DNA of 64,000 bases from Micromonospora_J zhanjiangensis (GCF_042650605.1 NZ_JBHSBN010000020.1:1-64000), one strand, 5' to 3'. Positions 14,347-24,303 are shown, counted from the stretch's first letter. Program-made: numbers and translations. The notes: generated by a model from the sequence alone, not told the origin.

Positions 14347-16871
14347 GTGGAACTCCCACTCCCTGTCGCATCACTGGTGGCCGCGGCGTTGACGAGGTTG
14401 GTACGTCGGTTGGACACACCGCGGGCGTAGGCGGCCATCGCGTTCGCCACCTGCGTCGGATCGCGGTGCTCCGACTCGGGTTGGGGTCGGGAGGGCATGA
14501 CGACACCGCCGGGTACGAGGTGCCGCTGTGGTTGCCGCTTCGGCAGACCGGTCCGGGTGGTCGCCGCCACCGCGGGCTTGGCCACCTCGGTGGCGGCCTT
14601 CCACGCGTCGTCGGCCGGGGTGTGCCAGCCGGACCCCTTGCCGCCGTTGGACCGGTCGGAGCGGAACCAGTTGTTGACCTGTTCGAAGATCACCAGTTCC
14701 TCCGTCGGATCGTCGCCCCGGTGGGGCGCGGAAGCACCGGGTTGGAAGGCCGGCGCGATCGGGCGGGACCGTCCGGCCTGTGCCGGGTCGCCCGGATGCC
14801 GACCGGCCGAGCCGTTCTGCGGCGCCCGGGCGTAGCCGACGGGCGCGCTGCCACCGTTACCGCCGTACCCGCCGCCGGGACGGGACGCGAGTCGTCCCGG
14901 GGCGAGCAGCCGCGACTCGGCCGGAATGGGCCGGATGAGCGTGGCCGGCAGCGCCACCTCGGCGATGGTGCCCAGCTTGGGGCCGGGGCGTAGTTCGACC
15001 CGCACGCCGAGCCGGCCGGCCAGCTGGCCGACCACGACCAGACCCATCGCCCGGACGGCCGCGACGTCGATGGCCGGCGGACTGGCCAGCACCTCGTTGA
15101 GTTGTGCCAACCGGTGCGGCGACAGGCCGACCCCCTCGTCGCTGACCTGCACGACCACCCGGTCGCCGAGACTGCGCGCGGTGACCCAGGTCTCGGTCTC
15201 CGGCGGCGAGTAGGAGGTGGCGTTGTCCATCAACTCGGCGAGCAGGTGCACGACCTCGTCCACCTTCTCGGCCACCACCGCGACGTCCCCGTCCACCACG
15301 CCGAGCCGGATCCGCTGGTAGTGCTCGATCTGCGACAGCGCGGCCTGGAGGACCTTCTGCAGCGGTACGTCCTGGTGGCGTACCCGGCCGACGCCGACCC
15401 CGCCGAGCACCAGCAGGCTCGCGTTGATCCGCCCCATCCGGGTGGCCAGGTTGTCCAGCGTGTAGAGCCGTTGCAGCCGTTCCGGGTCGGTCTCGTCCCG
15501 TTCCACCCGGTCCACCTGGGCCAGCACGGCGTCCACCAGACGCTGCTCGCGTCGGCTCAGGTGGATGAAGATGTCGGCGGTGTTGGCCCGCATGACGGCC
15601 TGCTCGGCGGCGGTGCGGACGGCGGCCCGGTGCACCTCGCTGAACGCCTGGCCCACCTCGCCGATCTCGTCCTCACTGGACACGTCGACGGTGGAGTTGA
15701 CCCGCCGGGCCAATGCCTCCGGGTCGACCGTGGAGCTGTCCGCGTTGCGCAACTCGGCCACCATGGCCGGCAGTTCGCGGAACGCGACGGTGTTGGCCGC
15801 CTCCCGCAGCCGCCGCAGCCGGCGGGTGATCTGTCGGGCGACCGCCCAGGTCACCAGGACGGTCAGGGCCAGCGCGACCGCCATGGCGGCGGCCTCGACG
15901 AAGGCCCGACGGCGCTGGTCGGCCCGGTCGGCGTCGACGGCCCGCAACACCGAGGCGTCGACCTGCTGCTGCACCTCGAACAACCGTTGCGCCCAGCCCT
16001 GGGTGGCACTGATCCAGGCCGCGGTGTCGAGGTTCAGCCGGGCACCGGGCCGGGCGCGGGAGACCTGGTCCTGCAGGCGTTGCAGGGTCACCGCGACGTC
16101 GCCGCTACCGGCCTGCTCCCACCACACGGTCCAGGTCGGCTCGGCCAGACCGAGGAAGGAGAGGCTGGCGTCGGTGAAGCTGGTCCGGGCGGCGGTGATG
16201 TCCTGCTGCATGGCCGTGGTCAGCTGGCCGGCGGCCACCGCGCGCAGCACCGCCACCTGCTGCTGGCCGACCGATTCCGCCGCCTTGGACAGCTCGGCGG
16301 CGGCCCGGATCGCGTCCGCGATCTTGGCGTTGACCACGCCCTGCGCCGTCGCCTCCCGGTAGCTGAGCAGGTCGGCGATGATGATCCGGTAGCTGAAGGT
16401 CATCGCCGACACCGAGGCGTGCGCGGCGGTGCGGACCTGGGCACGCAGCGGGGCGAGGGCGTCCAGCGACTCGTCGATCCGGGTCAGCACGGCGGCGGCG
16501 CCCGGCGAGAGCGCGGGAACGTCCCGGCGCTGCTGCCGGTACCGGGCGACCACCGTGTCCGTCTCGGCGGTGGTCCGGGCGAAGGTGTCCTGCTGTTGCG
16601 GCGCGCCGGTGGCCAGCAGGTCGGCCGCCGCCGCGCGTTCCCGCTGGAGCTGGTAGGCCAGCCCACCGGCGTCGGTCGCCAGCTGGGTCATCTCCCGCAG
16701 GTCGCTGGCCCGTTGCGCCTGACGGACGCTGTCGGCCAACGCGAGGCCGGCGAACCCGATCACCGCCACCAGTGGCGCGGCGACGATCAGGCGCATCCGG
16801 GAGGCGATCTTCCAACCGCGCCGCGCTGCCGGATGGGTGCGGGCCGCGTGGGATCTGGTGCCTGTGGCCAA
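14343..16871 (-). CDS. Nitrate/nitrite-sensing-type (NIT) sensor histidine kinase, CvnA-like
   Basis: 842 residues. A cytoplasmic basic start is followed by TM1 (residues about 27-46), a large extracellular NIT-like helical domain (about 50-300), TM2 (about 328-348), HAMP (RLRRLREAANTVAFRELP), a helical linker, and an HATPase_c domain (LLAELMDNATSYSPPET N-box near residue 545; DEGVGLSPHRL). The last ~200 residues are proline/glycine-rich and probably disordered. No canonical phosphorylatable H-box is obvious, as is usual in conservon kinases. The start is TTG 16871 with GGGAG upstream. Coupled to the Roadblock gene and in line with the liv operon, suggesting control of transport. Confidence 0.87.
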   Translation of the reverse strand: MATGTRSHAARTHPAARRGWKIASRMRLIVAAPLVAVIGFAGLALADSVRQAQRASDLREMTQLATDAGGLAYQLQRERAAAADLLATGAPQQQDTFARTTAETDTVVARYRQQRRDVPALSPGAAAVLTRIDESLDALAPLRAQVRTAAHASVSAMTFSYRIIIADLLSYREATAQGVVNAKIADAIRAAAELSKAAESVGQQQVAVLRAVAAGQLTTAMQQDITAARTSFTDASLSFLGLAEPTWTVWWEQAGSGDVAVTLQRLQDQVSRARPGARLNLDTAAWISATQGWAQRLFEVQQQVDASVLRAVDADRADQRRRAFVEAAAMAVALALTVLVTWAVARQITRRLRRLREAANTVAFRELPAMVAELRNADSSTVDPEALARRVNSTVDVSSEDEIGEVGQAFSEVHRAAVRTAAEQAVMRANTADIFIHLSRREQRLVDAVLAQVDRVERDETDPERLQRLYTLDNLATRMGRINASLLVLGGVGVGRVRHQDVPLQKVLQAALSQIEHYQRIRLGVVDGDVAVVAEKVDEVVHLLAELMDNATSYSPPETETWVTARSLGDRVVVQVSDEGVGLSPHRLAQLNEVLASPPAIDVAAVRAMGLVVVGQLAGRLGVRVELRPGPKLGTIAEVALPATLIRPIPAESRLLAPGRLASRPGGGYGGNGGSAPVGYARAPQNGSAGRHPGDPAQAGRSRPIAPAFQPGASAPHRGDDPTEELVIFEQVNNWFRSDRSNGGKGSGWHTPADDAWKAATEVAKPAVAATTRTGLPKRQPQRHLVPGGVVMPSRPQPESEHRDPTQVANAMAAYARGVSNRRTNLVNAAATSDATGSGSST

Positions 16872-17145
16872 GACTCACTCCCACGAATCGTCGCCAGGAT
16901 CGGCCCGAATCACGTGGCGGTTGCCCGGCGGCCGATCTGCAGCTTGCAGTTAGCAATTCCCATTGCGCCGGACGGGCGGGAGGAGGAACAGGGTTACCCT
17001 TGGTACAAACCGCTGGTACCAGCATCTGTACCCGCGGCCGGCCAGGGCCTTTCCGCAGCTCGGCCGCCTGCCGCGGGGTGTCCCGGGCACGCGCCGACGA
17101 CCGACGACATTCGTCGGGTCGGTCCGGTGTCGGGCAGTCGGCCGG
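16872..17145. promoter_or_regulatory. Intergenic region upstream of the kinase-Roadblock-liv operon with a 12-bp palindrome
   Basis: 274 bp without a convincing gene. GCTGGTACCAGC at 17012-17023 is a perfect palindrome, and a related GGTAC occurs about 15 bp away. It lies where the operon promoter and operator should be, next to an XRE regulator gene. Function is inferred from position only. Confidence 0.35.
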
Positions 17146-17631
17146 TCAGTGCCGCCGACCCATGGTGTCGATGTGCCCGACCGGCCGCGGTCGGGCCGGC
17201 AGCCGGTCGCTGAGCACCAGGTCGATCAGTTCGCGCAGCTCGTCGATCGTCACGGCGGCCGGTTCGCCCGGCTCGACGTCCCGGTCCACGAGCAACGACA
17301 GCGCGTCCGGTGGGGAGCAGCCGCGCCGCGCCGCGTCGGCCAGTCGCGGCCCGCGCCGGCCGTCGGCGGCCAGCTGCTCCACCGCCACCCGGGGCCACAA
17401 CGCGGCCAGCCGACCTCCCGTGCAGAGCACCTCGTCGCACCGCACGGCCAGTTCGTGACTGCCGTACCGGCGGCCCGACTCCACGGCGGCCACCGTCTCC
17501 CGGCTGAACCGGATGCGCTCCGCCAGGGCCCGCTGGGTCAGACCGCTGCGGGTCCGCCAGCGACGCAACTCGCGCCGGAACTGGCGCGTGGCGGTCGGGT
17601 CGGCAGCGGTTGACGAGGACGGGGCGTCCAT
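17146..17631 (-). CDS. XRE-family helix-turn-helix transcriptional regulator
   Basis: 161 residues. An N-terminal HTH_3/XRE domain spans residues about 18-70 (FRRELRRWRTRSGLTQRALAERIRFSRETVAAVESGRR). The rest has no recognised domain. ATG 17631 is preceded by GAAGGTGAG. It may regulate the downstream kinase/transporter operon or the neighbouring P450; neither is shown by the sequence. Confidence 0.85.
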   Translation of the reverse strand: MDAPSSSTAADPTATRQFRRELRRWRTRSGLTQRALAERIRFSRETVAAVESGRRYGSHELAVRCDEVLCTGGRLAALWPRVAVEQLAADGRRGPRLADAARRGCSPPDALSLLVDRDVEPGEPAAVTIDELRELIDLVLSDRLPARPRPVGHIDTMGRRH

Positions 17632-17917
17632 ATGCTCACCTTCGCGCGTCAGCGATTCGGCCGCTCGGCCTGATCAATGAGGACGGTGGATCAGCTATTC
17701 GCGGGGCCAATTCTTACCCCCACGCGTTACGGGTGGGAAGAGATGGCGGCTACTTATCGTTCGCGATCGGTGAAAAAAGTTCCGTACGACGTGCGCCCGC
17801 CACCGGTCGTACCGAGTCGCGAGGGGTCGGTCGAACGGTGGCGGGTCCGCCGTCATCGCTGGTCGGGATGGCCGACAGCGGTCGTTTCCGGTCGCGTCGG
17901 TGATCCTTTCCCGGTCG

Positions 17918-19207
17918 TTACGCCGCGTGCGCGATCGGTGGGCTGACCAGCGGATGGGGCTCGAGGACGGTCGATCCGATATCGATGATCGCGGGCAACG
18001 CACGATGGGCACGGAATGCGACATTCGGTTTGTAGAGGCTCGCGTATCCCGGCGCGAGGCGCAGCCGCGGAATGGCGGCGGCGAGCCGGGTGAAGGCGAC
18101 CCGCGCCTCCAACCGGGCCAATGCGGCGCCGATGCAGAAATGCGGACCGTAACCGAAGGAGAGGTGATCCTTTCCCTCGGTCCGGTGCGGATCGAACCGG
18201 TCCGGGTCGCTGAACACCACCGCGTCCCGGTTCGCCGCCCCGACCAGCAACAGGCAGCGTTGTCCGGCCGGGATCGTGACGGTACCGAGGGTGACGTCCC
18301 GGCGGGTCAGCCGGAGCCATCCGTCGATCGCCGGACCGAACCGCAGGGTCTCCTCGACGAAGGCCGGTACGGTCGACGGATCGTCAGCCATCGCCTGCCA
18401 CCGGGCCGGCTGCGACAGGCCCTGGTGCAGACCGTGTGCCAGCAACCCCGCCGTGGTCTCGTGCCCCGCGACCAGCAGGTTGAAGGCGATACTCGCGACC
18501 TCGGCCTCGGTCAGCACCCGGTCGTCGCCACCCCGGTGCCGCAGGGCCCGGCTGATGTAGTCGTCGCCCCGGTGGCCCTCGCGCTCCCGACGGGCGACCA
18601 ACCGGAGGCAGTAGCGCCAGAACTCCAGCAGCCCCTCGGCCAGTCGCACCTGCTCCGCCGGGTCCGGCTGACCCCAGATCAGCGCGATCTGGCCGTCCGC
18701 CCAGCCCTTGATCCGCACGACGTCCCGCTCGGGTACGCCGAGGATGTCCAGCACCACCAGCAGCGGGAGTTCGGCGGCGAACGCCGGGACCAGGTCGACC
18801 AGTTCCCCGCGCTGCGCCAGCAGGCCGGCGACGAGCTCGTCGACCCGGCGGCGGACGATCGCGCCGTACTGCTCCTCGACCCGTCCGGCGGTGTTGGCGA
18901 AGGTGGCCCGCAGGGCCTGCCGGGTCCGCGTGTGCACCGGCGCGTCGGCCGCCGCCGTCGTCGGTGGGGCATCGATTTTCAATATCAGCGACATCGCCTC
19001 GGGACAGGGCTCGTAGACCGGGGCAAGCGTCAATGCGTTACTGAAACTGCCGGCGTCGCCGAAGGCGCGTCGGACGTACTCGTGCTTGGTGATCACCCAC
19101 ATACCGAGATCGTCGGCGTAGTGCACGCCGACCGAATCGTCGAGCAACTCCCGCCAGGTCGCGGCGGGATCGGTGAGGTATGTCCCGGCAAACGGGTTGA
19201 GCTGCAT
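17918..19207 (-). CDS. Cytochrome P450
   Basis: 429 residues, normal for a soluble bacterial P450. The I-helix oxygen-binding motif is AGHETTAG (about residue 250), the K-helix E-x-x-R is EETLR (about 286), and the heme loop FGYGPHFCIGAALAR puts the cysteine ligand near residue 357. It would mono-oxygenate an unknown small molecule using electrons from a ferredoxin encoded elsewhere, as none is adjacent. ATG 19207 has GAGGAGG upstream; the longer frame to 19306 is less likely. No biosynthetic neighbours are evident. Confidence 0.93.
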   Translation of the reverse strand: MQLNPFAGTYLTDPAATWRELLDDSVGVHYADDLGMWVITKHEYVRRAFGDAGSFSNALTLAPVYEPCPEAMSLILKIDAPPTTAAADAPVHTRTRQALRATFANTAGRVEEQYGAIVRRRVDELVAGLLAQRGELVDLVPAFAAELPLLVVLDILGVPERDVVRIKGWADGQIALIWGQPDPAEQVRLAEGLLEFWRYCLRLVARREREGHRGDDYISRALRHRGGDDRVLTEAEVASIAFNLLVAGHETTAGLLAHGLHQGLSQPARWQAMADDPSTVPAFVEETLRFGPAIDGWLRLTRRDVTLGTVTIPAGQRCLLLVGAANRDAVVFSDPDRFDPHRTEGKDHLSFGYGPHFCIGAALARLEARVAFTRLAAAIPRLRLAPGYASLYKPNVAFRAHRALPAIIDIGSTVLEPHPLVSPPIAHAA

Positions 19208-19676
19208 GATTGCCTCCTCGCCCACCGCATGGCGGCGCGACACACGATCCCCGCGAGCGGTCCCCCCGGGGCGGTCCGAGAATTGTGCCGGAAAACCTTT
19301 CTTCAACTCTGTGGATACTTACGGTGCGCTTTCCCTTACGATAAGTCAAGACTGGGATAGGGCACGCGGCGGGGGTGATCAAGAGGCCTCGGGAACTGCG
19401 CCGACGACCCCGTCCGAACATGCTTCGCGCAACTTGCCGAATGAGGTTTGCGCACCTATTCCACGGGCGGCCGGGCCGGTGCGCCGAGGTCTGCGTGGCC
19501 GGAGCCCGCCCCAGGGAGCCGACTCACCGAACGCACCCGGCCCGGCGGGGCGGCGATCGAACCGGTCCGAGCCGGGAACCGGCCGTCGGCCGAGGACGGC
19601 TCCGGATCTCCGCAGCGGACGTCGATCTCTTCCGGACGCCGGCCCGCTCATTGGGAAGAGCCACTGGCGACACCAT

Positions 19677-19768
19677 TGAACCTTTTTCAACCTCCCCTTG
19701 CGCTCCGGCGTCGGCCGAGGTCGAAGACGCGGCTTGCGCACCGCGCGGTTCAGGTTGAAAAAGGTTCA
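19677..19768 (+). repeat. 92-bp MITE-like inverted-repeat element, copy 1
   Basis: A 17-bp perfect terminal inverted repeat (TGAACCTTTTTCAACCT and its complement) flanks a 58-bp GC-rich core. The whole 92 bp is identical to the element at 47936-48027 when one is reverse-complemented. The A/T tracts in the ends stand out in this GC-rich genome. No coding capacity. Outside the element both copies show ACCAT on the left and TTGCGG on the right in the same orientation, although the cores are opposed. Confidence 0.85.
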
Positions 19769-19889
19769 TTGCGGGTATCGTCGGACCGCGGAATTCCGGC
19801 GAGCCGCTCCTTACCGGAAGCGGCCGCACCGGCTCGCCGGCGGAATCGACGCCACGGGCGCGGCGCGGCCCACCCGAACGACCCCGACC

Positions 19890-19904
19890 GAACCTTTTCA
19901 ACCC
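19890..19904. repeat. Degenerate half-site of the 92-bp element terminus
   Basis: GAACCTTTTCAACCC resembles the terminal repeat but is one T shorter. It lies about 120 bp from copy 1 and may be a remnant of another copy. Confidence 0.4.
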
Positions 19905-20343
19905 GAGCACCCCTAGCATCTCCAGCCGCCTCGTTCGATCTGCGCCGACGTCAAACTCGGTAGACCGAATGAGGTTCCACGGTCCGGTGACGTGTCGTCG
20001 CCGGCGCCACTCCGAGTGCCGCCGACGATGCTCCGCGAGCGATCGACACCAGCCCGTTCGGCGGCGCCGCCGCCGGTCAGCGGCCGTCGGACGATCACCG
20101 GCCGAGCGGCGTGCCGCGGCTGCCTCCGCCTCGACGTCAACAATGTTGAACTGCCGGACCCGACTCCGGTAGCGCTCGGACCAGATTGTGAGAACGACGC
20201 GGTACGGATCCGTCGACCGTCGGGAGACCTGGTGAAGACGACGGAAAATTGCCAGAAACTTCGCTCGGGATAGGCAAATCATTGCCGCGCGGCTATACGA
20301 TGCGTCAAACTGACCGCAATGCATTCTCAAAGGAGTGATCGGC

Positions 20344-20685
20344 GTGGCGAAGCAGGTAATCACCGTTCTGACGGACGATCTCGATGGCGGCAAGGCGGAC
20401 CGGACTGTCGAGTTCGGGGTGGACGGCGTCACCTACACCATTGATTTGTCCGACGCCCACGCCGGCAAGCTGCGGAAGGCCCTCGACCCGTACATCGCGG
20501 CGGGCAGCCGGATCGGACGGGGCCAGGTTGAGACCCGCCGGTCGAATCGCCGCCGAGGCGTGAGTGCCGGGACCAACCGCGACGAGAACCGGGCGATCCG
20601 GGAGTGGGCCAGGAAGAACGGCCACGACGTCTCCGAGCGCGGCCGGATCCCGGCGTCGGTGGTCCAGGCGTACCGCGGCCGCTGA
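20344..20685 (+). CDS. lsr2: Lsr2 nucleoid-associated protein
   Basis: 113 residues, the standard Lsr2 length. The N-terminal dimerisation domain has KQVITVLTDDLDGG and a VTYTIDLSDAHAGKLRKAL block. The C-terminal DNA-binding domain has NRAIREWARKNGHDVSERGRIP, containing the RGR AT-hook-like motif that reads AT-rich minor grooves. It silences foreign DNA and bridges the chromosome in actinobacteria. The GTG start has AAAGGAG 8 nt upstream; an earlier GTG at 20335 lacks spacing to that site. Confidence 0.96.
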   Translation: MAKQVITVLTDDLDGGKADRTVEFGVDGVTYTIDLSDAHAGKLRKALDPYIAAGSRIGRGQVETRRSNRRRGVSAGTNRDENRAIREWARKNGHDVSERGRIPASVVQAYRGR

Positions 20686-20703
20686 GCCACCGCGCGGTGG
20701 CTC
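20684..20703 (+). terminator. Hairpin at the end of lsr2
   Basis: GAGCCACCGCGCGGTGGCTC is a perfect 20-bp palindrome that begins at the stop codon. No T-run follows, as is usual for actinobacterial terminators. Confidence 0.55.
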
Positions 20704-20760
20704 GGCGGCCGTCCGGTCGCGGCGCGGCACCGTGCGGCCGCGCGGTCGGGGCGTGGCGGC

Positions 20761-23700
20761 TCAGCTGACGTTGGCCGGTCCGAGGACGCTCTTCAGGTCG
20801 GCCATCAGCGCGGTGGTGGGTCCGACCCGCAACGGGCCCAGCCGCAGCAGGGTGCCCCGGGTGCCGTTGAGCAGCCGGACGTGCACCTCCGCGTCGCCCG
20901 GATGGCGGACCAGGATCTCCTTCAGCTTCTCCACCATCGGCGGCGTGCACCGGGTGACCGGCAGGGTGAGGGTCACCGGCTTGCTCGCGCCGGCGGTGCT
21001 GATGTCCGGCATGGACATGTCCATCGCCATGATCCGCGGGGTGTCGTCGCGCCGGTCGACCCGGCCCTTGACCACCACGATGGCGTCCTCGGCGATGTAC
21101 TGACCGATCACCTCGTACGTGTTGGGGAAGAACAACGTCTCCACCCCGCCGGCGAGATCCTCCAGGGTGGCCGAGGCCCACGCGCGGCCCTGCTTGGTGA
21201 TCCGCCGTTGTACGCCGGAGAGGATCCCGGCGAGCGTGACGACCTGCCCGTCGGGCACGGCGCCGTCCTCGGCCAGCGCGGCGATGGTGGTGTCCGCCGC
21301 GCCGCTGAGCACGTGTTCCAGCCCGAACAGCGGATGGTCGGAGACGTACAGCCCGAGCATCTCCCGCTCGAAGGCGAGTCGGTCCCGCTTGTCCCACTCG
21401 GTGTCGGCGATGACCGGCATCGCGACGGTCCCGCCGGTGCTGGGAGCGGAGTCGTCCGCGCCGAAGCCGGCGCCGAACAGGTCGTACTGGCCGGCCGCCT
21501 CGTTGCGCTTGATGTCGGCGTACGCGTCGATGGCCTCCGCGTGCACGGCGAGCAGCCCTTTACGGGTGTGCTTCAGCGAGTCGAACGCGCCTGCCTTGAT
21601 CAAGGATTCGATCGTCTTCTTGTTGCACACCACCGCGTCGACCTTGGCGAGGAAGTCGTAGAAATCGGCGTAGTCGCCCTTCTCCTGCCGGCAGCGCATG
21701 ATCGAGGCGACCACGTTGGCGCCGACGTTGCGGATGGCCGCGAGGCCGAACCGGATGTCCTTCCCGACCGGGGTGAACGGCCCGGCCGAGGTGTTCACGT
21801 CGGGCGGCAGTACCTGGATGCCCATCCGCCGGCACTCCGACAGGTAGAGCGCCATCTTGTCCTTGTCGTCACCGACCGAGGTGAGCAGCGCCGCCATGTA
21901 CTCGGCCGGGAAGTTGGCCTTCAGGTAGCCGGTCCAGTACGAGACCAGCCCGTAACCCGCGGTGTGTGCCTTGTTGAAGGCGTAGTCGGCGAACGGGACC
22001 AGCACGTCCCACAGTTTCTGGATGGCCTCGTCGGAGTAGCCGTTGTCCCGCATCCCCTGCCGGAACGGGATGAACTCCTTGTCGAGCACCTCCTTCTTCT
22101 TCTTACCCATCGCCCGGCGCAGCAGGTCGGCCTTGCCGAGGCTGTAGCCGGCGAGGATCTGCGCGGCGCGCTGCACCTGCTCCTGGTAGACGATCAGGCC
22201 GTGGGTGGGCCCGAGGATCTCCTCCAGCGGCTCGGCCAGCTCGGGGTGGATCGGGGTGATCTCCTGGAGGCCGTTCTTGCGCAGCGCGTAGTTGGTGTGC
22301 GAGTTGGCGCCCATCGGACCGGGCCGGTACAGGGCCAGCACCGCGGAGATGTCCTCGAAGTTGTCCGGCTTCATCAACCGCAGCAACGACCGCATCGGCC
22401 CGCCGTCGAGCTGGAACACCCCCAGGGTGTCGCCCCGGGACAGCAGCTCGTAGGTCGGCTTGTCGTCCAGCGGCAGCTTCAGCAGATCGACCTTGGTGCC
22501 GTGGTTCAGCTCGATGTTCTTGACCGCGTCGTCGATGATGGTCAGGTTGCGCAGGCCGAGGAAGTCCATCTTCAGCAGCCCGAGCGACTCACAGGTCGGG
22601 TAGTCGAACTGCGTGATGATCGCGCCGTCGGCGTCCCGCCGGGTCAGCGGGATGTGGTCGATGATCGGCTCGGCCGACATGATGACGCCGGCGGCGTGCA
22701 CCCCGGTCTGCCGGATCAGGCCCTCGATCCCCCGCGCGGTGTCGATCACCTTGCGTACGTCCGGTTCGGACTCGTAGAGGCTGCGGATCTCGCCGGCCTC
22801 GGCGTACCGCGGGTGGTTGGGGTCGAAGATGCCGGTCAGCGGGATGTCCTTGCCCATCACCGCCGGAGGCATCGCCTTGGTGATCTTGTCACCGACGGCG
22901 TACGGGTAGCCGAGCACCCGGGCCGAGTCCTTGATCGCGGCCTTCGCCTTGATGGTGCCGAAGGTGGCGATCTGCGCGACCTTGTCGGCGCCCCACTTCT
23001 CCGTGACGTACCGGATGACCTCACCGCGCCGACGCTCGTCGAAGTCGATGTCGACGTCCGGCATCGAGACCCGCTCGGGGTTGAGGAACCGCTCGAAGAT
23101 CAGGCCGTGCGGGATCGGGTCCAGGTCGGTGATGCCCAGCGCGTACGCGACCAGCGACCCGGCCGCCGAGCCACGGCCCGGGCCGACCGCGATGCCCTGG
23201 CTCTTGGCCCACTGGATGAAGTCGGCGACCACGAGGAAGTACGACGGGAAGCCCATCTGGATGATGACGCCCAGCTCGTACTCGGCCTGGACGACGTGTC
23301 CCTCCGGGATGCCGTCCGGGTAGCGGCGGCGCAACCCGGCGAAGGTCTCCTTGCGGAACCACGACTCCTCGGTCTCCCCCGCCGGGATCGGGAACCGGGG
23401 CATCAGGTTGCGGAACTCGAACATCCCGCTCGGGTCGACCCGCTCCGCCACCAGCAGCGTGTTGCGGCAGCCCTCGGCCCAGACGTCGGACGAGTCGGCC
23501 GCGCGCATCTGGTCGGCGGACTTGATGAAGTAGCCGCCGCCCTCCAGCCGGAACCGGTTCGGGTCGTCGATGTTGCTTGCGGTCTGCACACAGAGCAGCA
23601 CGTCGTGGGCGGCGGCCTGTTCCTCGACGGTGTAGTGCGAGTCGTTGGTGACCACCGGCGGGATACCGAGCTTGCGGCCGATCTCAATCAGCCCGTCCCG

Positions 23701-24303
23701 GACCCGCCGCTCGATCTCCAGCCCGTGCTCCATCAGCTCCAGGAAGTAGTTCTCCTTGCCGAAGATGTCCTGGTAGGCGCCGGCGACCTTGAGCGCCTGG
23801 TCGAACTGTCCCAGCCGCAACCGGGTCTGCACGGCACCGGACGGGCAGCCGGTGGTGGCCATGATGCCGTCGGCGTACTCGGCGATCAGCTCCATGTCCA
23901 TCCGGGGCCACTTGATGTAGTGGCCCTCCATCGAGGCCCGGGAGTTCAGCGCGAACAGGTTCTTCAGGCCACCGGCGTTGCGGGCCCACATCGTCATGTG
24001 GGTGATCGCGCCGTTACCGGAGACGTCGTCGCTCTTCTGGTGCGGCTCGCCCCACTTGACCCGCTGCTTGTGGAAGCGCGACTCGGGAGCGACGTACGCC
24101 TCCACCCCGAGGATGGGGGTGACCCCGGCGGCGGTGGCCTGCTTGTAGAAGTCGTACGCACCGTGCATGTTGCCGTGGTCGGTGATCGCCACGGCCGGCA
24201 TGCCGAGCCGATCGACCTCCTTGAACAGGTCCTTCAACCGCGCCGCGCCGTCGAGCATCGAGTACTCGGTGTGTACGTGCAGGTGCGCGAACGAATCGCT
24301 CAT
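20761..24303 (-). CDS. dnaE: DNA polymerase III alpha subunit
   Basis: 1180 residues, the expected size for DnaE1. It begins with a PHP domain (FAHLHVHTEYSMLDGAARL, residues 5-23; ITDHGNMHGAYDFY). The polymerase palm holds PDVDIDFDERRR (about residue 400), which carries catalytic aspartates. Later come the helix-hairpin-helix region (YAFNKAHTAGYGLVSYWTGYLKANFP) and an OB fold near the C-terminus (VTLAGILSGVQRR). It is the replicative chain-elongating polymerase. ATG 24303. The long frames antisense to it are shadows. Confidence 0.97.
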   Translation of the reverse strand: MSDSFAHLHVHTEYSMLDGAARLKDLFKEVDRLGMPAVAITDHGNMHGAYDFYKQATAAGVTPILGVEAYVAPESRFHKQRVKWGEPHQKSDDVSGNGAITHMTMWARNAGGLKNLFALNSRASMEGHYIKWPRMDMELIAEYADGIMATTGCPSGAVQTRLRLGQFDQALKVAGAYQDIFGKENYFLELMEHGLEIERRVRDGLIEIGRKLGIPPVVTNDSHYTVEEQAAAHDVLLCVQTASNIDDPNRFRLEGGGYFIKSADQMRAADSSDVWAEGCRNTLLVAERVDPSGMFEFRNLMPRFPIPAGETEESWFRKETFAGLRRRYPDGIPEGHVVQAEYELGVIIQMGFPSYFLVVADFIQWAKSQGIAVGPGRGSAAGSLVAYALGITDLDPIPHGLIFERFLNPERVSMPDVDIDFDERRRGEVIRYVTEKWGADKVAQIATFGTIKAKAAIKDSARVLGYPYAVGDKITKAMPPAVMGKDIPLTGIFDPNHPRYAEAGEIRSLYESEPDVRKVIDTARGIEGLIRQTGVHAAGVIMSAEPIIDHIPLTRRDADGAIITQFDYPTCESLGLLKMDFLGLRNLTIIDDAVKNIELNHGTKVDLLKLPLDDKPTYELLSRGDTLGVFQLDGGPMRSLLRLMKPDNFEDISAVLALYRPGPMGANSHTNYALRKNGLQEITPIHPELAEPLEEILGPTHGLIVYQEQVQRAAQILAGYSLGKADLLRRAMGKKKKEVLDKEFIPFRQGMRDNGYSDEAIQKLWDVLVPFADYAFNKAHTAGYGLVSYWTGYLKANFPAEYMAALLTSVGDDKDKMALYLSECRRMGIQVLPPDVNTSAGPFTPVGKDIRFGLAAIRNVGANVVASIMRCRQEKGDYADFYDFLAKVDAVVCNKKTIESLIKAGAFDSLKHTRKGLLAVHAEAIDAYADIKRNEAAGQYDLFGAGFGADDSAPSTGGTVAMPVIADTEWDKRDRLAFEREMLGLYVSDHPLFGLEHVLSGAADTTIAALAEDGAVPDGQVVTLAGILSGVQRRITKQGRAWASATLEDLAGGVETLFFPNTYEVIGQYIAEDAIVVVKGRVDRRDDTPRIMAMDMSMPDISTAGASKPVTLTLPVTRCTPPMVEKLKEILVRHPGDAEVHVRLLNGTRGTLLRLGPLRVGPTTALMADLKSVLGPANVS

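Larger units (their letters stand above)
19208..20343. other. 1.1 kb gene-free region containing a 92-bp inverted-repeat element
   Basis: No frame here resembles a protein; frames that look open follow the GC skew only. The left part upstream of the P450 is relatively AT-rich and should hold its promoter. The 92-bp element occupies 19677-19768, and a degenerate copy of its terminal repeat lies at 19890-19904. The right part leads into the lsr2 ribosome site. Confidence 0.6.

Noticed and set aside
15102..17213. 703-residue plus-strand frame antisense to the NIT kinase
   Set aside because: Shadow frame; domains of the kinase are clear on the minus strand.
19208..19676. Possible small genes between the P450 and the inverted-repeat element
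   Set aside because: Frames are short, of biased composition and lack ribosome sites or recognisable patterns.
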